Origin: Tissierellaceae bacterium
GTDB taxonomy: Bacteria > Bacillota > Clostridia > Tissierellales > Tissierellaceae
Direction of reading: 5' to 3'
Length of the DNA: 64,000 nucleotides
Assembly: GCA_023229175.1 (NCBI GenBank)
Contig: JALNZV010000001.1
Coordinates: 62,001 to 126,000 of the forward strand
The notes under the pieces are model-generated. The model was not told the DNA's origin and made no database searches. It saw only the letters and a list, made by a program, of their open reading frames with translations. Shown piece after piece: positions 34,626 to 43,323 of the stretch; the stretch's first letter is position 1, and the number at the start of each line of letters is the position of its first letter. The position numbers and the translations under genes were made by a program.

Positions 34626-35042
34626 TCATCTTCCTTTCCTATCAAGATATGTTTGCAATATAAATACAGCCGCAACTTTATCAATTACGCCTTTTCTTTT
34701 TTCCCTTCTCATATCCCCTTCTATAAGGGCTCTTTCGGCTGCCACAGTTGTCAACCTCTCGTCTTCATAAATTACTTCAATTTTAAATTTATTCTTAATT
34801 TTCTCCCCTAAACTCTTGGTCTTCTCTCCTTGTGGCCCTAAGGTTCCATTCATATTTATAGGCAATCCAATAACTATTTTTTTTATATTGTATTCCTTAA
34901 TAATTCCATCTAAAGCCGCAAAGTCTTTAGCTTTGCTTTCCCTTCTAATTGTAGTTATACCCTGGGCAGTTATCTTTAACACATCCGATACAGCCACTCC
35001 TATGGTCTTATCACCTATATCTAATCCCATTATTCTTTCCAT
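34626..35042 (-). CDS. ruvX: RuvX/YqgF, putative Holliday-junction resolvase
   Basis: RNase H-fold nuclease family linked to rRNA processing and junction resolution. Key acidic residues are in IMGLDIGDKTIGVAVSD, in YEDERLTT and near the end (VIDKVAAVFILQTYLD). 138 residues from the ATG at 35042, preceded by GGGTGA; an ATG four codons earlier (35054) is also possible. Conserved partner of ireB and DUF1292. Confidence 0.94.
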   Translation of the reverse strand: MERIMGLDIGDKTIGVAVSDVLKITAQGITTIRRESKAKDFAALDGIIKEYNIKKIVIGLPINMNGTLGPQGEKTKSLGEKIKNKFKIEVIYEDERLTTVAAERALIEGDMRREKRKGVIDKVAAVFILQTYLDRKGR

Positions 35043-35055
35043 CTTTTCACCCATT

Positions 35056-36003
35056 TTAAATTACCTTAATGCAGAATTCAGGACACACTTGGGCACAATA
35101 TCCGCATAGTACGCAATTTTCATTTGGCGTTGCCATACCATCTATGACCTCTATGCCATTGTGAGTACATCTATCTACACATTTCCCACAACCTAAACAA
35201 TAATCTGCAACTATTAATTTTCTCTTCTTTGTCCCAATTTTAGCCTTGATGCTCTCAGGAATATACCCGTTTTCCATAAGGGATAAATTTGCATCTATTT
35301 CGTTTGTAGATTGCATCCCAATGGCAATAGAATGAATATATGGTATAGATTTTACAAAGTTAAATGCAGACTCTACTTCCTTTATTAAGTGTCCTCCTCC
35401 TAAAGGTTTCATGGCATAAATGCCCTTTCCTTTTTGGTGGATTTCCTCTAACACTTTCAACATATCCTCCACATTCCCATCTTGAATTCCTATGCCATAT
35501 TTATTTATTATTGGATGGATAACTTCTATTTCATCCACATCTCGGGCAGCCTCTGCGCCTGAAACCCTATGGGTAGATATGCCAATGCTCTTTATCTTTC
35601 CCTTTTCTTTCTGTTTAATAAAATATTCGATAGCCTCAAAATGCCCTCTGACAGTATGAATGCTCTCCTGTTCATGTAACAAAAAAATATCTATATAATC
35701 TGTGCCTAATTTTTTTAATGCCAAATCTAAACTATCTCTGGCTAATTCCTTTGTATAGGCATAGGTCTTTGTCGCAATATGAAATTCTTCCCTTTTAATA
35801 TTTTTTAAAGCAGTCTTAATATATTCGTAATTGTCATAAATTTCTGCAGTGTCTATAAAGTTTATTCCCTTACTATGGGCGTATTCAATAAGGTATGCAC
35901 CTTCACTAATTGATAAATTAGCTTGAAACGGCGTCATAGTAAGGGAACCAAAGCAAAGTCTCGATACTTCAATTCCTGTATTTCCTAATGTTGTTTTGTC
36001 CAA
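35056..36003 (-). CDS. Aldo/keto reductase with C-terminal 2x[4Fe-4S] ferredoxin domain
   Basis: A TIM-barrel aldo/keto reductase (residues 1-255) with the catalytic Asp/Tyr in FIDTAEIYDNYE and Lys in ATKTYAY. It is followed by a bacterial ferredoxin domain with two CxxCxxC sets (CLGCGKCVDRC and CVLCGYCAQVC). 315 residues. The Fe-S tail suggests electron exchange with ferredoxin rather than simple NADPH chemistry; substrate unknown. It is inserted between ireB and ruvX. Confidence 0.9.
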   Translation of the reverse strand: MDKTTLGNTGIEVSRLCFGSLTMTPFQANLSISEGAYLIEYAHSKGINFIDTAEIYDNYEYIKTALKNIKREEFHIATKTYAYTKELARDSLDLALKKLGTDYIDIFLLHEQESIHTVRGHFEAIEYFIKQKEKGKIKSIGISTHRVSGAEAARDVDEIEVIHPIINKYGIGIQDGNVEDMLKVLEEIHQKGKGIYAMKPLGGGHLIKEVESAFNFVKSIPYIHSIAIGMQSTNEIDANLSLMENGYIPESIKAKIGTKKRKLIVADYCLGCGKCVDRCTHNGIEVIDGMATPNENCVLCGYCAQVCPEFCIKVI

Positions 36004-36034
36004 TTAATTCACCTGAATCCAATAAAATTTGTAA

Positions 36035-36295
36035 TTATTTGTTGTGATGTAAATATGATCTGATTAGTTCCTCCAACAATTCATCTCTTTCAATTTTGCT
36101 GATTATAGACCTAGCATTGTTGTGACTAGTTATATAAGTTGGGTCTCCAGATAATATATATCCAATGATTTGATTTTCGGGAGCATACCCTTTTTCTTCA
36201 AGAGATGAATAAACTGACAATATAATCTCTTTAATGGATTCTGTTTTTTCCCTTGGTGGTTCAAATTTCATGGTTTCATTAAACTTATTGTTCAC
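36035..36295 (-). CDS. ireB: IreB-family regulatory phosphoprotein
   Basis: An 86-residue protein (DUF965) with the signature YSSLEEKGYAPENQIIGYILSGDPTYITSHN visible in parts. In Enterococcus IreB is a substrate of the PASTA kinase IreK and affects cephalosporin tolerance. The N-terminal ETMKFEPP region holds the usual phospho-Thr site. Lies between alaS and the reductase. Confidence 0.93.
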   Translation of the reverse strand: MNNKFNETMKFEPPREKTESIKEIILSVYSSLEEKGYAPENQIIGYILSGDPTYITSHNNARSIISKIERDELLEELIRSYLHHNK

Positions 36296-36343
36296 AAATA
36301 CACCCCCTAATATACTAATTATACCACATATCAGCTAGGTTAT

Positions 36344-36383
36344 TAATAAATAAATATTAGCATACGCTAATATTTATTTATTA
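36344..36383 (-). terminator. Terminator after alaS: 18-bp perfect stem
   Basis: Positions 36344-36361 and 36366-36383 are perfect complements around a 4-nt loop, AT-rich with a GC apex, starting right after the alaS stop. The minus-strand flank is only weakly U-rich, but the stem is very long. Confidence 0.8.
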
Positions 36384-36389
36384 GTCATA

Positions 36390-39026
36390 CTATATGATTT
36401 GCTTTTTTAAAATATCAGCCACAATAGATAAGGCTTCATCTACCTTGTTTATATCCTTACCTCCTGCCTGTGCCATATCCGGCCTTCCACCACCACCGCC
36501 TCCAGTGGCCTTTGCAACTTCCCTGATAATATTTCCTGCGTGAATTCCCTTGTTCATTAAATCCTTTGTGGCCATGGCTACAAAGGATAGCTTGTGGCCA
36601 TCTATACTTGCTAAAACAACTACCCCAGAACCTAGTTTGTCTTTAACTTTATCCCCTAAATTTCTCAAGCTATTCATATCCATGTTTTCAACCTTATAGG
36701 TAATCAACGATACCCCGTCAATATCGACCTTAGAGGATATTATTTCATCGGCTATGGATATGGCCATCTTTGATTTCAGGACCTCAATTTCTTTATCCCT
36801 ATCTCTTAAATCTTCCACTAGAATCTTAGCCCTATCTAATAAATTATCTTTACCTGTCTTGAAGACATTGGATAGCTCCTCCATGCTTTCTTCCAAGTTA
36901 TTTATATATTCATATACCGATTGTCCAGTTATTCCCTCAATTCTTCTAACACCTGCGGCAATGCTAGATTCGGAAATTATTTTAAACAGTCCAATATTAG
37001 AGGTATTAAACACATGGGTTCCACCACATAGTTCCTTAGAATAATCCCCCATGGAAAGTACTCTTACTCGATCCTTATACTTTTCTTCAAATAATCCCAC
37101 AACTCCTAAATCCTGAGCCTCCTCAAGGGAAGTTTCTACGGTTTGAACATTCAATGCATCCAATATTTTATTATTTACTATTCTTTCAATTTCCTTGATT
37201 TCAGCCTCAGTCACAGCTTCAAAATGTGTAAAGTCAAATCTTAGCCTATTGGGCATTACAACTGAACCAGCTTGATTTACGTGCTCTCCCAGCACATCCT
37301 TAAGGGCCCTATGAAGTAAATGTGTGGCTGAGTGATTTCTTCTGATAGAATTTCTTCTGTTGTCGTCAATGGATGCAACTACCTTATCCCCCACTTTGGC
37401 TACTCCATCTAAAATTTTTACAATATGAATTAAGTGATCACCTTTGGAATGTTTTGTGTCCAATACTTCTGCTTTAAATTCCGAGCTTTCGATAATTCCT
37501 GTATCTCCTACTTGTCCGCCTGCTTCTCCATAGAATGGCGATTCCTTTAATAGAATAAATCCCTCTTCCTCAGCCTTCAATTCATTAACTTTTTCCTGAT
37601 TCGCGAATAAACCAATTATTTCCGTTACTAAATTATCTTTTTCATATCCCCTGAACACTGTATTTAAGTCCTTGAAGAGATCTTCTCCATTACCAGCAGT
37701 CCAACCACTTTCTCCTTCATCCCTAGCTTTTCTAGCCCTTAATTTTTGAGCTAGCATATGTGTATTGAATCCATCTTCGTCCACCATTAAGGATCTCTCC
37801 AGCAATATTTCCTTTGTTAAATCCAAAGGGAAACCATAGGTATCGTATAATTTAAATGCCTTTTCGCCTTCTAAAATATTTTGTTTTTCGTTTGACATCT
37901 TATCTATATATCCTTCTAAAATAGTAATCCCCTGATGTATAGTCTCTTGAAATTTATCTTCCTCTGCCTTTATAATCTTTTTGATTTTATCTTCTCTTTC
38001 TTTAAGTTCATGGTATTCAACCTTCCATGAATTAATAACTACATCAGCCACCTCTGAAAGAAATGTAGTCTCAATACCTAAGAGTTTCCCATGCCTTGCG
38101 GCCCTACGAATTAGCCTTCTAAGAACATAGCCTCTGCCTTCGTTACTTGGCAAGACACCATCAGAAACAAGAAATGTCATGGCCCTTACGTGGTCTGTAA
38201 TTACTCTAATAGAAATGTCTTTATCCTCGTCTTTACCATAAGTGACTCCAGATAATTCTTCAACTTTGTTGAGTATTTCCCTTATTGCCTCTATATCAAA
38301 TATAGTATTGGCACCTTCCATGATTGCAGTTAGACGCTCAAGGCCCATTCCAGTATCGATATTTGGATTTGGAAGGGGATGATATACGCCTTTTTCATCC
38401 TTGTCAAACTGTGTAAATACTAAGTTCCACACTTCAATAAACCTGTCACAATCGCATCCAGGTTGACAAGTAGGCGAACCACAACCATATTCTTCTCCCC
38501 TATCTACATATATTTCAGAACATGGGCCAGAGGGGCCGACTTCCAATTCCCAGAAGTTATCTTCTTTACCAAGCCTAACAATTCTCTCCACGGGAACACC
38601 CACTTCATTTTCCCAGATTTCATGAGCCTCATCGTCCTCCAAATATACCGTGACCCACAGATCATCTTCATTAATTTCTAGGTTTTTGGTCAAAAATTCC
38701 CAGGCCCATGCAGTAGCTTCCTTCTTAAAATAATCTCCAAAAGAGAAATTTCCCAACATCTCAAAAAAAGTAGCATGTCTGGCTGTCTTCCCTACATTTT
38801 CTATATCGCCTGTACGTATACATTTTTGACAAGTGGCCATTCTTTTATTTGGTGGTGTCAATTCTCCTGTGAAATATTTCTTTAAAGGTGCCATTCCAGC
38901 GCCAACCAATAGCAAAGATTTATCGTTTTTAGGTACAAGTGAAAAACTAGGTGCAGTCAAATGCTCTTTTTCTTTAAAGAACTCTAAAAATTCCTTCCGT
39001 AATTCATGTAAACCCATTTTTTTCAT
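36390..39026 (-). CDS. alaS: Alanyl-tRNA synthetase
   Basis: Class II synthetase charging tRNA-Ala, 878 residues, full length. The catalytic core (GNFSFGDYFKKEA, GRGYVLRRLIRRAARHG), the editing-site zinc ligands HSATH and CGGTH, and the C-Ala domain ending GGGGGGRPDMAQAGG are intact. GAGAGGTG precedes the ATG. A consensus promoter is upstream, but a terminator lies between it and the gene (see findings). No T-box. Confidence 0.98.
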   Translation of the reverse strand: MKKMGLHELRKEFLEFFKEKEHLTAPSFSLVPKNDKSLLLVGAGMAPLKKYFTGELTPPNKRMATCQKCIRTGDIENVGKTARHATFFEMLGNFSFGDYFKKEATAWAWEFLTKNLEINEDDLWVTVYLEDDEAHEIWENEVGVPVERIVRLGKEDNFWELEVGPSGPCSEIYVDRGEEYGCGSPTCQPGCDCDRFIEVWNLVFTQFDKDEKGVYHPLPNPNIDTGMGLERLTAIMEGANTIFDIEAIREILNKVEELSGVTYGKDEDKDISIRVITDHVRAMTFLVSDGVLPSNEGRGYVLRRLIRRAARHGKLLGIETTFLSEVADVVINSWKVEYHELKEREDKIKKIIKAEEDKFQETIHQGITILEGYIDKMSNEKQNILEGEKAFKLYDTYGFPLDLTKEILLERSLMVDEDGFNTHMLAQKLRARKARDEGESGWTAGNGEDLFKDLNTVFRGYEKDNLVTEIIGLFANQEKVNELKAEEEGFILLKESPFYGEAGGQVGDTGIIESSEFKAEVLDTKHSKGDHLIHIVKILDGVAKVGDKVVASIDDNRRNSIRRNHSATHLLHRALKDVLGEHVNQAGSVVMPNRLRFDFTHFEAVTEAEIKEIERIVNNKILDALNVQTVETSLEEAQDLGVVGLFEEKYKDRVRVLSMGDYSKELCGGTHVFNTSNIGLFKIISESSIAAGVRRIEGITGQSVYEYINNLEESMEELSNVFKTGKDNLLDRAKILVEDLRDRDKEIEVLKSKMAISIADEIISSKVDIDGVSLITYKVENMDMNSLRNLGDKVKDKLGSGVVVLASIDGHKLSFVAMATKDLMNKGIHAGNIIREVAKATGGGGGGRPDMAQAGGKDINKVDEALSIVADILKKQII

Positions 39027-39063
39027 ATTTTACACCTCTCCGCAAAATTTTCTCCAAGTATTT

Positions 39064-39087
39064 TAAAAAAACGTCCCCCGAGGGACG
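39064..39087 (-). terminator. Intrinsic terminator between promoter and alaS
   Basis: CGTCCC (39087-39082) pairs with GGGACG (39077-39072) across a TCGG loop and is followed by T7. It ends the AI-2E permease transcript, but also lies downstream of the alaS promoter. Confidence 0.85.
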
Positions 39088-39111
39088 AGATTCCTTCTTA
39101 TTTATATTTGG

Positions 39112-39140
39112 ATTATAATTTAATATCCATTGTTTGTCAA
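39112..39140 (-). promoter_or_regulatory. Perfect-consensus sigma-A promoter upstream of alaS
   Basis: TTGACA (39140-39135), exactly 17 nt, TATAAT (39117-39112). Predicted start is near 39105, about 18 nt before the terminator stem. Confidence 0.85.
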
Positions 39141-39152
39141 TACTTCATGAAC

Positions 39153-40352
39153 TTATTTACCTGTCTTGAAAGGGGTTGTAAACTTGTCTTTAGCGAATTT
39201 AAATAGTATTATGAATATTGCTACAACTGGTACAGCTAATATCATTCCCAATACTCCAAAAATCCCTCCTCCAATAATAATAGATATTAAAACTATTAAA
39301 GGGTGAATACCTGTAGTATCTCCAATAACTTTTGGTGCTACTATATTATTTTCAACCCATTGAATCAGTACGAAAAGCACAGATACCCAAATAGCCTTTA
39401 CGGGGCTATCTAAAGATGCAAAGAAAACAGCGGGTAAAAATCCTAAAAATGGACCAATATACGGAATAATATCTGCAATTCCCGTAATAAAACCAATGAC
39501 CAATGCGAAATCAACTCTTAATATCAATAATATAATTGACGTAGCAACTCCCACATAAGCAGCCATAATAATCCTGCCCCTTACGAATTTAGATAGGGAA
39601 TCGTCCATCAGCAGAAAAAGCTTTCTGCTCTCACTTCTAAATCTTTTGGGAATGCCATTCATTATCCTTTCCTTGAAATAATCCTTATCCACTAGAAAAT
39701 AGAAAGTCAATATAGGAGTTAGTATAAGGGATATAAGTTTTGAAAAGGTCTTTAGTATTCCCCCTATAAATGATTTCAGCCCATCCATAACTAAATGCTC
39801 CAGCCCAACTATATTTTCCATAACTACTTGCTGAACTCCGGAGAATAAAGGAGGCAACTCTCCTAAAGTCGAGTAATATTTGTTATATATTTCATCTGTG
39901 AATAGAGAGATTTTCTCCATATAAGTAGGCATATCTGACATTAGCCTTTTTATCTCCGCTCCCGACTTTGGTATTACTAAAAGTGCAAAAATAATAAATA
40001 TATCTATTATGGTAAAATATAGTATAAAAACTCCTATATGTCTTCTGATTTTTTTCTCTTCTAAGTAATTAATAATCGGATTAAATAAATAGGCTAAAAT
40101 GGCAGAAAATATTATTGTGTAAAATGTATCTGAAAGTATAGTATATTTATTTAGCAGGGAAAAAAATAGGAATAGAAATATAGAACCTAAAACATAGGGT
40201 AAGATTTTTTTGTCCCTAACTCTTATTCTTTTCCTATCTGGTATATAATTGTTACCTATATTAATAAGGTAATATATTATTAATACTAATAGAATAATCC
40301 CTAGTATCCATGCCATTTTTAATAAGAATAATGGAGTTCTGTAGTAGTCCAC
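39153..40352 (-). CDS. AI-2E (YtvI/PerM) family permease
   Basis: A 399-residue membrane protein with about eight helices in the characteristic AI-2E arrangement, including IGFITGIADIIPYIGPFLGFLPA and GDTTGIHPLIVLISIIIGG. Family members export various small solutes or sodium; the name is historic and the substrate here is unknown. GTG start with GGGGAG. Frequently found upstream of alaS in Firmicutes. Confidence 0.92.
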   Translation of the reverse strand: MDYYRTPLFLLKMAWILGIILLVLIIYYLINIGNNYIPDRKRIRVRDKKILPYVLGSIFLFLFFSLLNKYTILSDTFYTIIFSAILAYLFNPIINYLEEKKIRRHIGVFILYFTIIDIFIIFALLVIPKSGAEIKRLMSDMPTYMEKISLFTDEIYNKYYSTLGELPPLFSGVQQVVMENIVGLEHLVMDGLKSFIGGILKTFSKLISLILTPILTFYFLVDKDYFKERIMNGIPKRFRSESRKLFLLMDDSLSKFVRGRIIMAAYVGVATSIILLILRVDFALVIGFITGIADIIPYIGPFLGFLPAVFFASLDSPVKAIWVSVLFVLIQWVENNIVAPKVIGDTTGIHPLIVLISIIIGGGIFGVLGMILAVPVVAIFIILFKFAKDKFTTPFKTGK

Positions 40353-40376
40353 TGAACATCTCCCCTTGCTAAATTA

Positions 40377-40416
40377 AATTCCCTTCTGTATATTATATTA
40401 TCACAAAAGGGAATTA
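40377..40416 (-). terminator. Terminator after nifU
   Basis: AATTCCCTT and AAGGGAATT form a 9-bp stem with a long AT loop between nifU and the AI-2E gene. U tract weak. Confidence 0.6.
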
Positions 40417-40446
40417 AAATTCTACATTAATATAAAATTCTGCAAC

Positions 40447-40863
40447 TTAATGGTGTTCTTCACTAAAGTCTATGTTTTCTAATCCTTCTATGTAGACATT
40501 GCTCCTCTTAGAATAATCTAATAAAGCAGATTTAATAGCCTGTTCAGCCAATACAGAGCAATGCATCTTTACTGGTGGGAGCCCATCTAATGCCTCAGCT
40601 ACTGCTTTATTGGTCAGCTGCATAGCCTCTTCTATGGTCTTCCCCATAATAAGCTCAGTAGCCATACTTGATGATGCAATTGCTGAGCCACAGCCAAAGG
40701 TCTTAAATTTAACATCTTCTATTATTCCATCTTCAATTTTAAGATACATTCTCATTATATCCCCGCATTTTGGATTGCCCACTTCCCCAACTCCGTCCGC
40801 ATTTGTTATCTCACCAACATTTCTTGGGTTTTGAAAGTGATCCATTACCTTTTCTGAATACAT
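40447..40863 (-). CDS. nifU: Fe-S cluster scaffold NifU/IscU
   Basis: Scaffold on which [2Fe-2S] clusters are built. The three cluster Cys lie in GEVGNPKCGDIM, FKTFGCGSAIASS and PVKMHCSVLAEQA. 138 residues, N-terminal IscU domain only. It overlaps the nifS stop by one nucleotide, third gene of the iscR-nifS-nifU operon. Confidence 0.96.
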   Translation of the reverse strand: MYSEKVMDHFQNPRNVGEITNADGVGEVGNPKCGDIMRMYLKIEDGIIEDVKFKTFGCGSAIASSSMATELIMGKTIEEAMQLTNKAVAEALDGLPPVKMHCSVLAEQAIKSALLDYSKRSNVYIEGLENIDFSEEHH

Positions 40864-42041
40864 TAGTTCGCCTCCTTGAATTTTTCGTATAATGGAGACA
40901 TGCTCCTAAGCCTAGCAACAATTTTAACAAGCTTCTCTACCACATAATCTAATTCATCCTCTTCATTAAAATCCCCTAGGGTAAGTCTTAAAGAACCATG
41001 GGCTATTTCGTGAGGTAAACCAATTGCCAATAATACATGGGAGGGATCCAAGGATCCTGAAGTACATGCAGAGCCACTTGAACCTGCGATGCCTTCTAAA
41101 TCTAGGCTCAATAACAACGACTCGCCTTCTATAAACTGAAAGCACATGTTTACATTTCCAGGTAATCTTTTAGTTGGGTGACCATTTAATCTAACATGGT
41201 CAATATTTGACTTAATTTTTTCAATTAAACTATCTCTCATTTTTATTAATCTGTTGTTGTGTTCGTCTAAATTTTCATAAACCATTTCTATGGCCTTTCC
41301 CATTCCCACAATAGACGGCACATTTTCTGTACCTGCTCTTCTGTTTCTTTCTTGAGCACCACCTGCAATTAATGGATCTATTTTGACCCCTTGCCTAATA
41401 AATAAAGCACCGACGCCCTTTGGTCCATAGAATTTATGGGCTGACATAGATAATAAATCGATGTTCAATTCGTTCACATCTATTTTAATATTGCCGATAG
41501 CTTGCACAGCATCGGTATGGAAAAATATTTTATTTTCCTTAGCTATGGCTCCAATTTCCTTTATTGGTTGTATAGTGCCAATTTCATTGTTGGCAAACAT
41601 TATTGAAATAAGTATTGTCTTATCTGTAATTGCCTTCTTAAGCTGTTCCAGATCAATTAATCCGTATTCATCTACATCTAAATAGGTAACATCAAAACCC
41701 TTCTTTTCCAAATATTCACATGTATGTAATAGGGCATGATGTTCGACTTTTGTAGTTATGATATGATTACCCTTTTTTAAATTTCCATAGGCAACTCCTT
41801 TTACTACCCAGTTATCGGCTTCAGAACCTCCACCTGTAAAAAATATTTCTCTTTTTTCAGCTCCAATGGCATTAGCAATCTTTTCCCTGGCATCTTCTAC
41901 TGCTCTTCTAGATTGACTTCCCAAAGAATAGACTGACGATGGATTTCCATACTTTTCAGTAAAATAAGGGAGCATCTCCTCTAGAACTTCCTTTTTTACC
42001 TGTGTTGTAGCTGCATTATCCATGTATATATACTTTTTCAT
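40863..42041 (-). CDS. nifS: Cysteine desulfurase
   Basis: PLP enzyme that supplies sulfur for Fe-S clusters. PLP lysine in SMSAHKFYGPKG, HTDAVQAIG for cofactor binding, and the catalytic Cys loop GSSGSACTSGSLDPSHVL (IscS-type long loop). 392 residues. Start overlaps the iscR stop by 4 nt. Confidence 0.97.
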   Translation of the reverse strand: MKKYIYMDNAATTQVKKEVLEEMLPYFTEKYGNPSSVYSLGSQSRRAVEDAREKIANAIGAEKREIFFTGGGSEADNWVVKGVAYGNLKKGNHIITTKVEHHALLHTCEYLEKKGFDVTYLDVDEYGLIDLEQLKKAITDKTILISIMFANNEIGTIQPIKEIGAIAKENKIFFHTDAVQAIGNIKIDVNELNIDLLSMSAHKFYGPKGVGALFIRQGVKIDPLIAGGAQERNRRAGTENVPSIVGMGKAIEMVYENLDEHNNRLIKMRDSLIEKIKSNIDHVRLNGHPTKRLPGNVNMCFQFIEGESLLLSLDLEGIAGSSGSACTSGSLDPSHVLLAIGLPHEIAHGSLRLTLGDFNEEDELDYVVEKLVKIVARLRSMSPLYEKFKEAN

Positions 42042-42475
42042 TGTTTTTCCTCCCCATTTTTCATCTTTTTATCGTCTTCTACCATATCCTGCAATGTAAT
42101 AGAATCTATTACCTCGTCTATACTGTCCTTAATTTTTATCCACACAAGCCTTGTAACACAACTATCTTCTCTGGAACAGCCGAATTCGTTGTCTACAATG
42201 CAATCAGATGGTGCCATATTGCCCTCTAGGGATCTAAGTATTTGTCCGACTGTAATCTCATTAGGATCTCTTGACAACAAATATCCTCCCTGTGCCCCTC
42301 TAACGCTATCCAATAATCCATCTTTTTTTAATGTAGAAAATAATTGCTCTAAATAGTTCTCTGAAAGGCTCTGTTTATCAGCAACAATTTTTAAAGAAAT
42401 TGGGCCTTCGCCATGATGTAGGGCTAATTGAAACATCGCCTTTAAACCATACCTTCCTCTAGTAGACAATTTCAT
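42038..42475 (-). CDS. iscR: Rrf2-family regulator IscR
   Basis: Winged-helix repressor of 145 residues from the ATG at 42475 (AGAGGTG upstream; an earlier frame start at 42502 has none). MKLSTRGRYGLKAMFQLALHH is the Rrf2 hallmark, and three Cys (DCIVDNEFGCSREDSC) would ligate an Fe-S cluster. It probably senses Fe-S status and represses its own operon; a palindrome lies at the promoter. Confidence 0.94.
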   Translation of the reverse strand: MKLSTRGRYGLKAMFQLALHHGEGPISLKIVADKQSLSENYLEQLFSTLKKDGLLDSVRGAQGGYLLSRDPNEITVGQILRSLEGNMAPSDCIVDNEFGCSREDSCVTRLVWIKIKDSIDEVIDSITLQDMVEDDKKMKNGEEKQ

Positions 42476-42494
42476 TATTTCACCTCTTTTAATC

Positions 42495-42511
42495 CCAAGC
42501 ATTTCGCTTGG
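42495..42511. promoter_or_regulatory. Palindromic operator candidate for IscR
   Basis: CCAAGC-N5-GCTTGG, a perfect 6-bp inverted repeat located about +6 to +22 relative to the predicted iscR start. Position suits autorepression; assignment to IscR is inference. Confidence 0.55.
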
Positions 42512-42523
42512 TTATCCTATTTT

Positions 42524-42552
42524 AGTATATTATACCCTACTATTTTTGTCAA
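42524..42552 (-). promoter_or_regulatory. Sigma-A promoter of iscR-nifS-nifU
   Basis: TTGACA (42552-42547), 17-nt spacer, TATACT (42529-42524). Confidence 0.82.
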
Positions 42553-42571
42553 CATTCTTATGCCATAAAAA

Positions 42572-42600
42572 ACACAAAAAAAGAAGAGTCTTGCTCTTCT
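42572..42600 (-). terminator. Terminator after the 42614-43216 gene
   Basis: AGAAGAG/CTCTTCT stem with a 5-nt loop followed by T7 on the minus strand, 14 nt after the stop. Confidence 0.88.
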
Positions 42601-42613
42601 TTTATTTTTCGAG

Positions 42614-43216
42614 TCAGCATTTTAACTGAGGTGGAAAAAACTCAGGAAAATCTGCATTATCAAAACTATCGCATATGTCTATTGGACTGAATTCTGTACA
42701 ATCCTGTGGTTCAGGACAATATCCGAAGGCAGGTATCAATAGCTGAACATTTCCAACGACCTTTATTATAATAAATGTTCCAACTGTGAAGTTAATCGTT
42801 TTTTCAGTTATTATAGGTGGCGTTAAAACCTCTGACCTAGTTTCTATTACAATCCTAAACTCAAATTCATCTGGTGAATCTGGTATATATGTCAGTATAT
42901 CCTTATCTATATCTGGCAATAAACCTTCTGAGTCCACCTTTCCCCTGGAATCTAGAATTTGGTATGGAATTCTAAGGGTAAACCTGACTCTCCTAAAATT
43001 TGGCGTATCTGTATCTGTCACTACTAATGTATTTGGTACTATGAATCCTGGCTTAAATTTTACTCTCCCAAATCTATCACATTTTAATTCTGCTTCGACA
43101 GTGGGAAAACATTTTCTCTGCTGACAAGCAGCAAATACCTTATCAACTATGAGACATTCCATGTCAACTCCGCCGAACATAGCTGTTGCTTTTTCATCAA
43201 TATTCATTTCTCCCAT
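42614..43216 (-). CDS. Uncharacterised Cys-containing protein, possibly spore surface
   Basis: A 200-residue protein without signal peptide or membrane helix, predicted beta-rich. It has CLIVDKVFAACQQRKCF near the N-terminus and a C-terminal acidic/aromatic tail with further Cys (GYCPEPQDC, final Lys-Cys). The ATG at 43216 has AGGGAG at 8 nt; a GTG at 43225 overlaps that site. The Cys pattern vaguely recalls clostridial spore-coat (SPOCS-type) proteins. It lies head-to-head with another unknown gene and near a collagen-like spore protein, so a spore-surface role is a guess. I do not recognise a defined family. Confidence 0.72.
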   Translation of the reverse strand: MGEMNIDEKATAMFGGVDMECLIVDKVFAACQQRKCFPTVEAELKCDRFGRVKFKPGFIVPNTLVVTDTDTPNFRRVRFTLRIPYQILDSRGKVDSEGLLPDIDKDILTYIPDSPDEFEFRIVIETRSEVLTPPIITEKTINFTVGTFIIIKVVGNVQLLIPAFGYCPEPQDCTEFSPIDICDSFDNADFPEFFPPQLKC

Positions 43217-43323
43217 TCTATTCACTCCCTAATTATAAATTTAAGTGCTAATAATTAATTTTCACTATCATATTATGTATATATAGGGGATAATGCTACC
43301 AATTTATTATGGGGGTGTTAGAT

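Noticed and set aside
39027..39152. T-box leader for alaS
   Set aside because: The hairpin resembles T-box terminators, but there is no GGTACCGCG box, no specifier stem and only about 20 nt before the hairpin.
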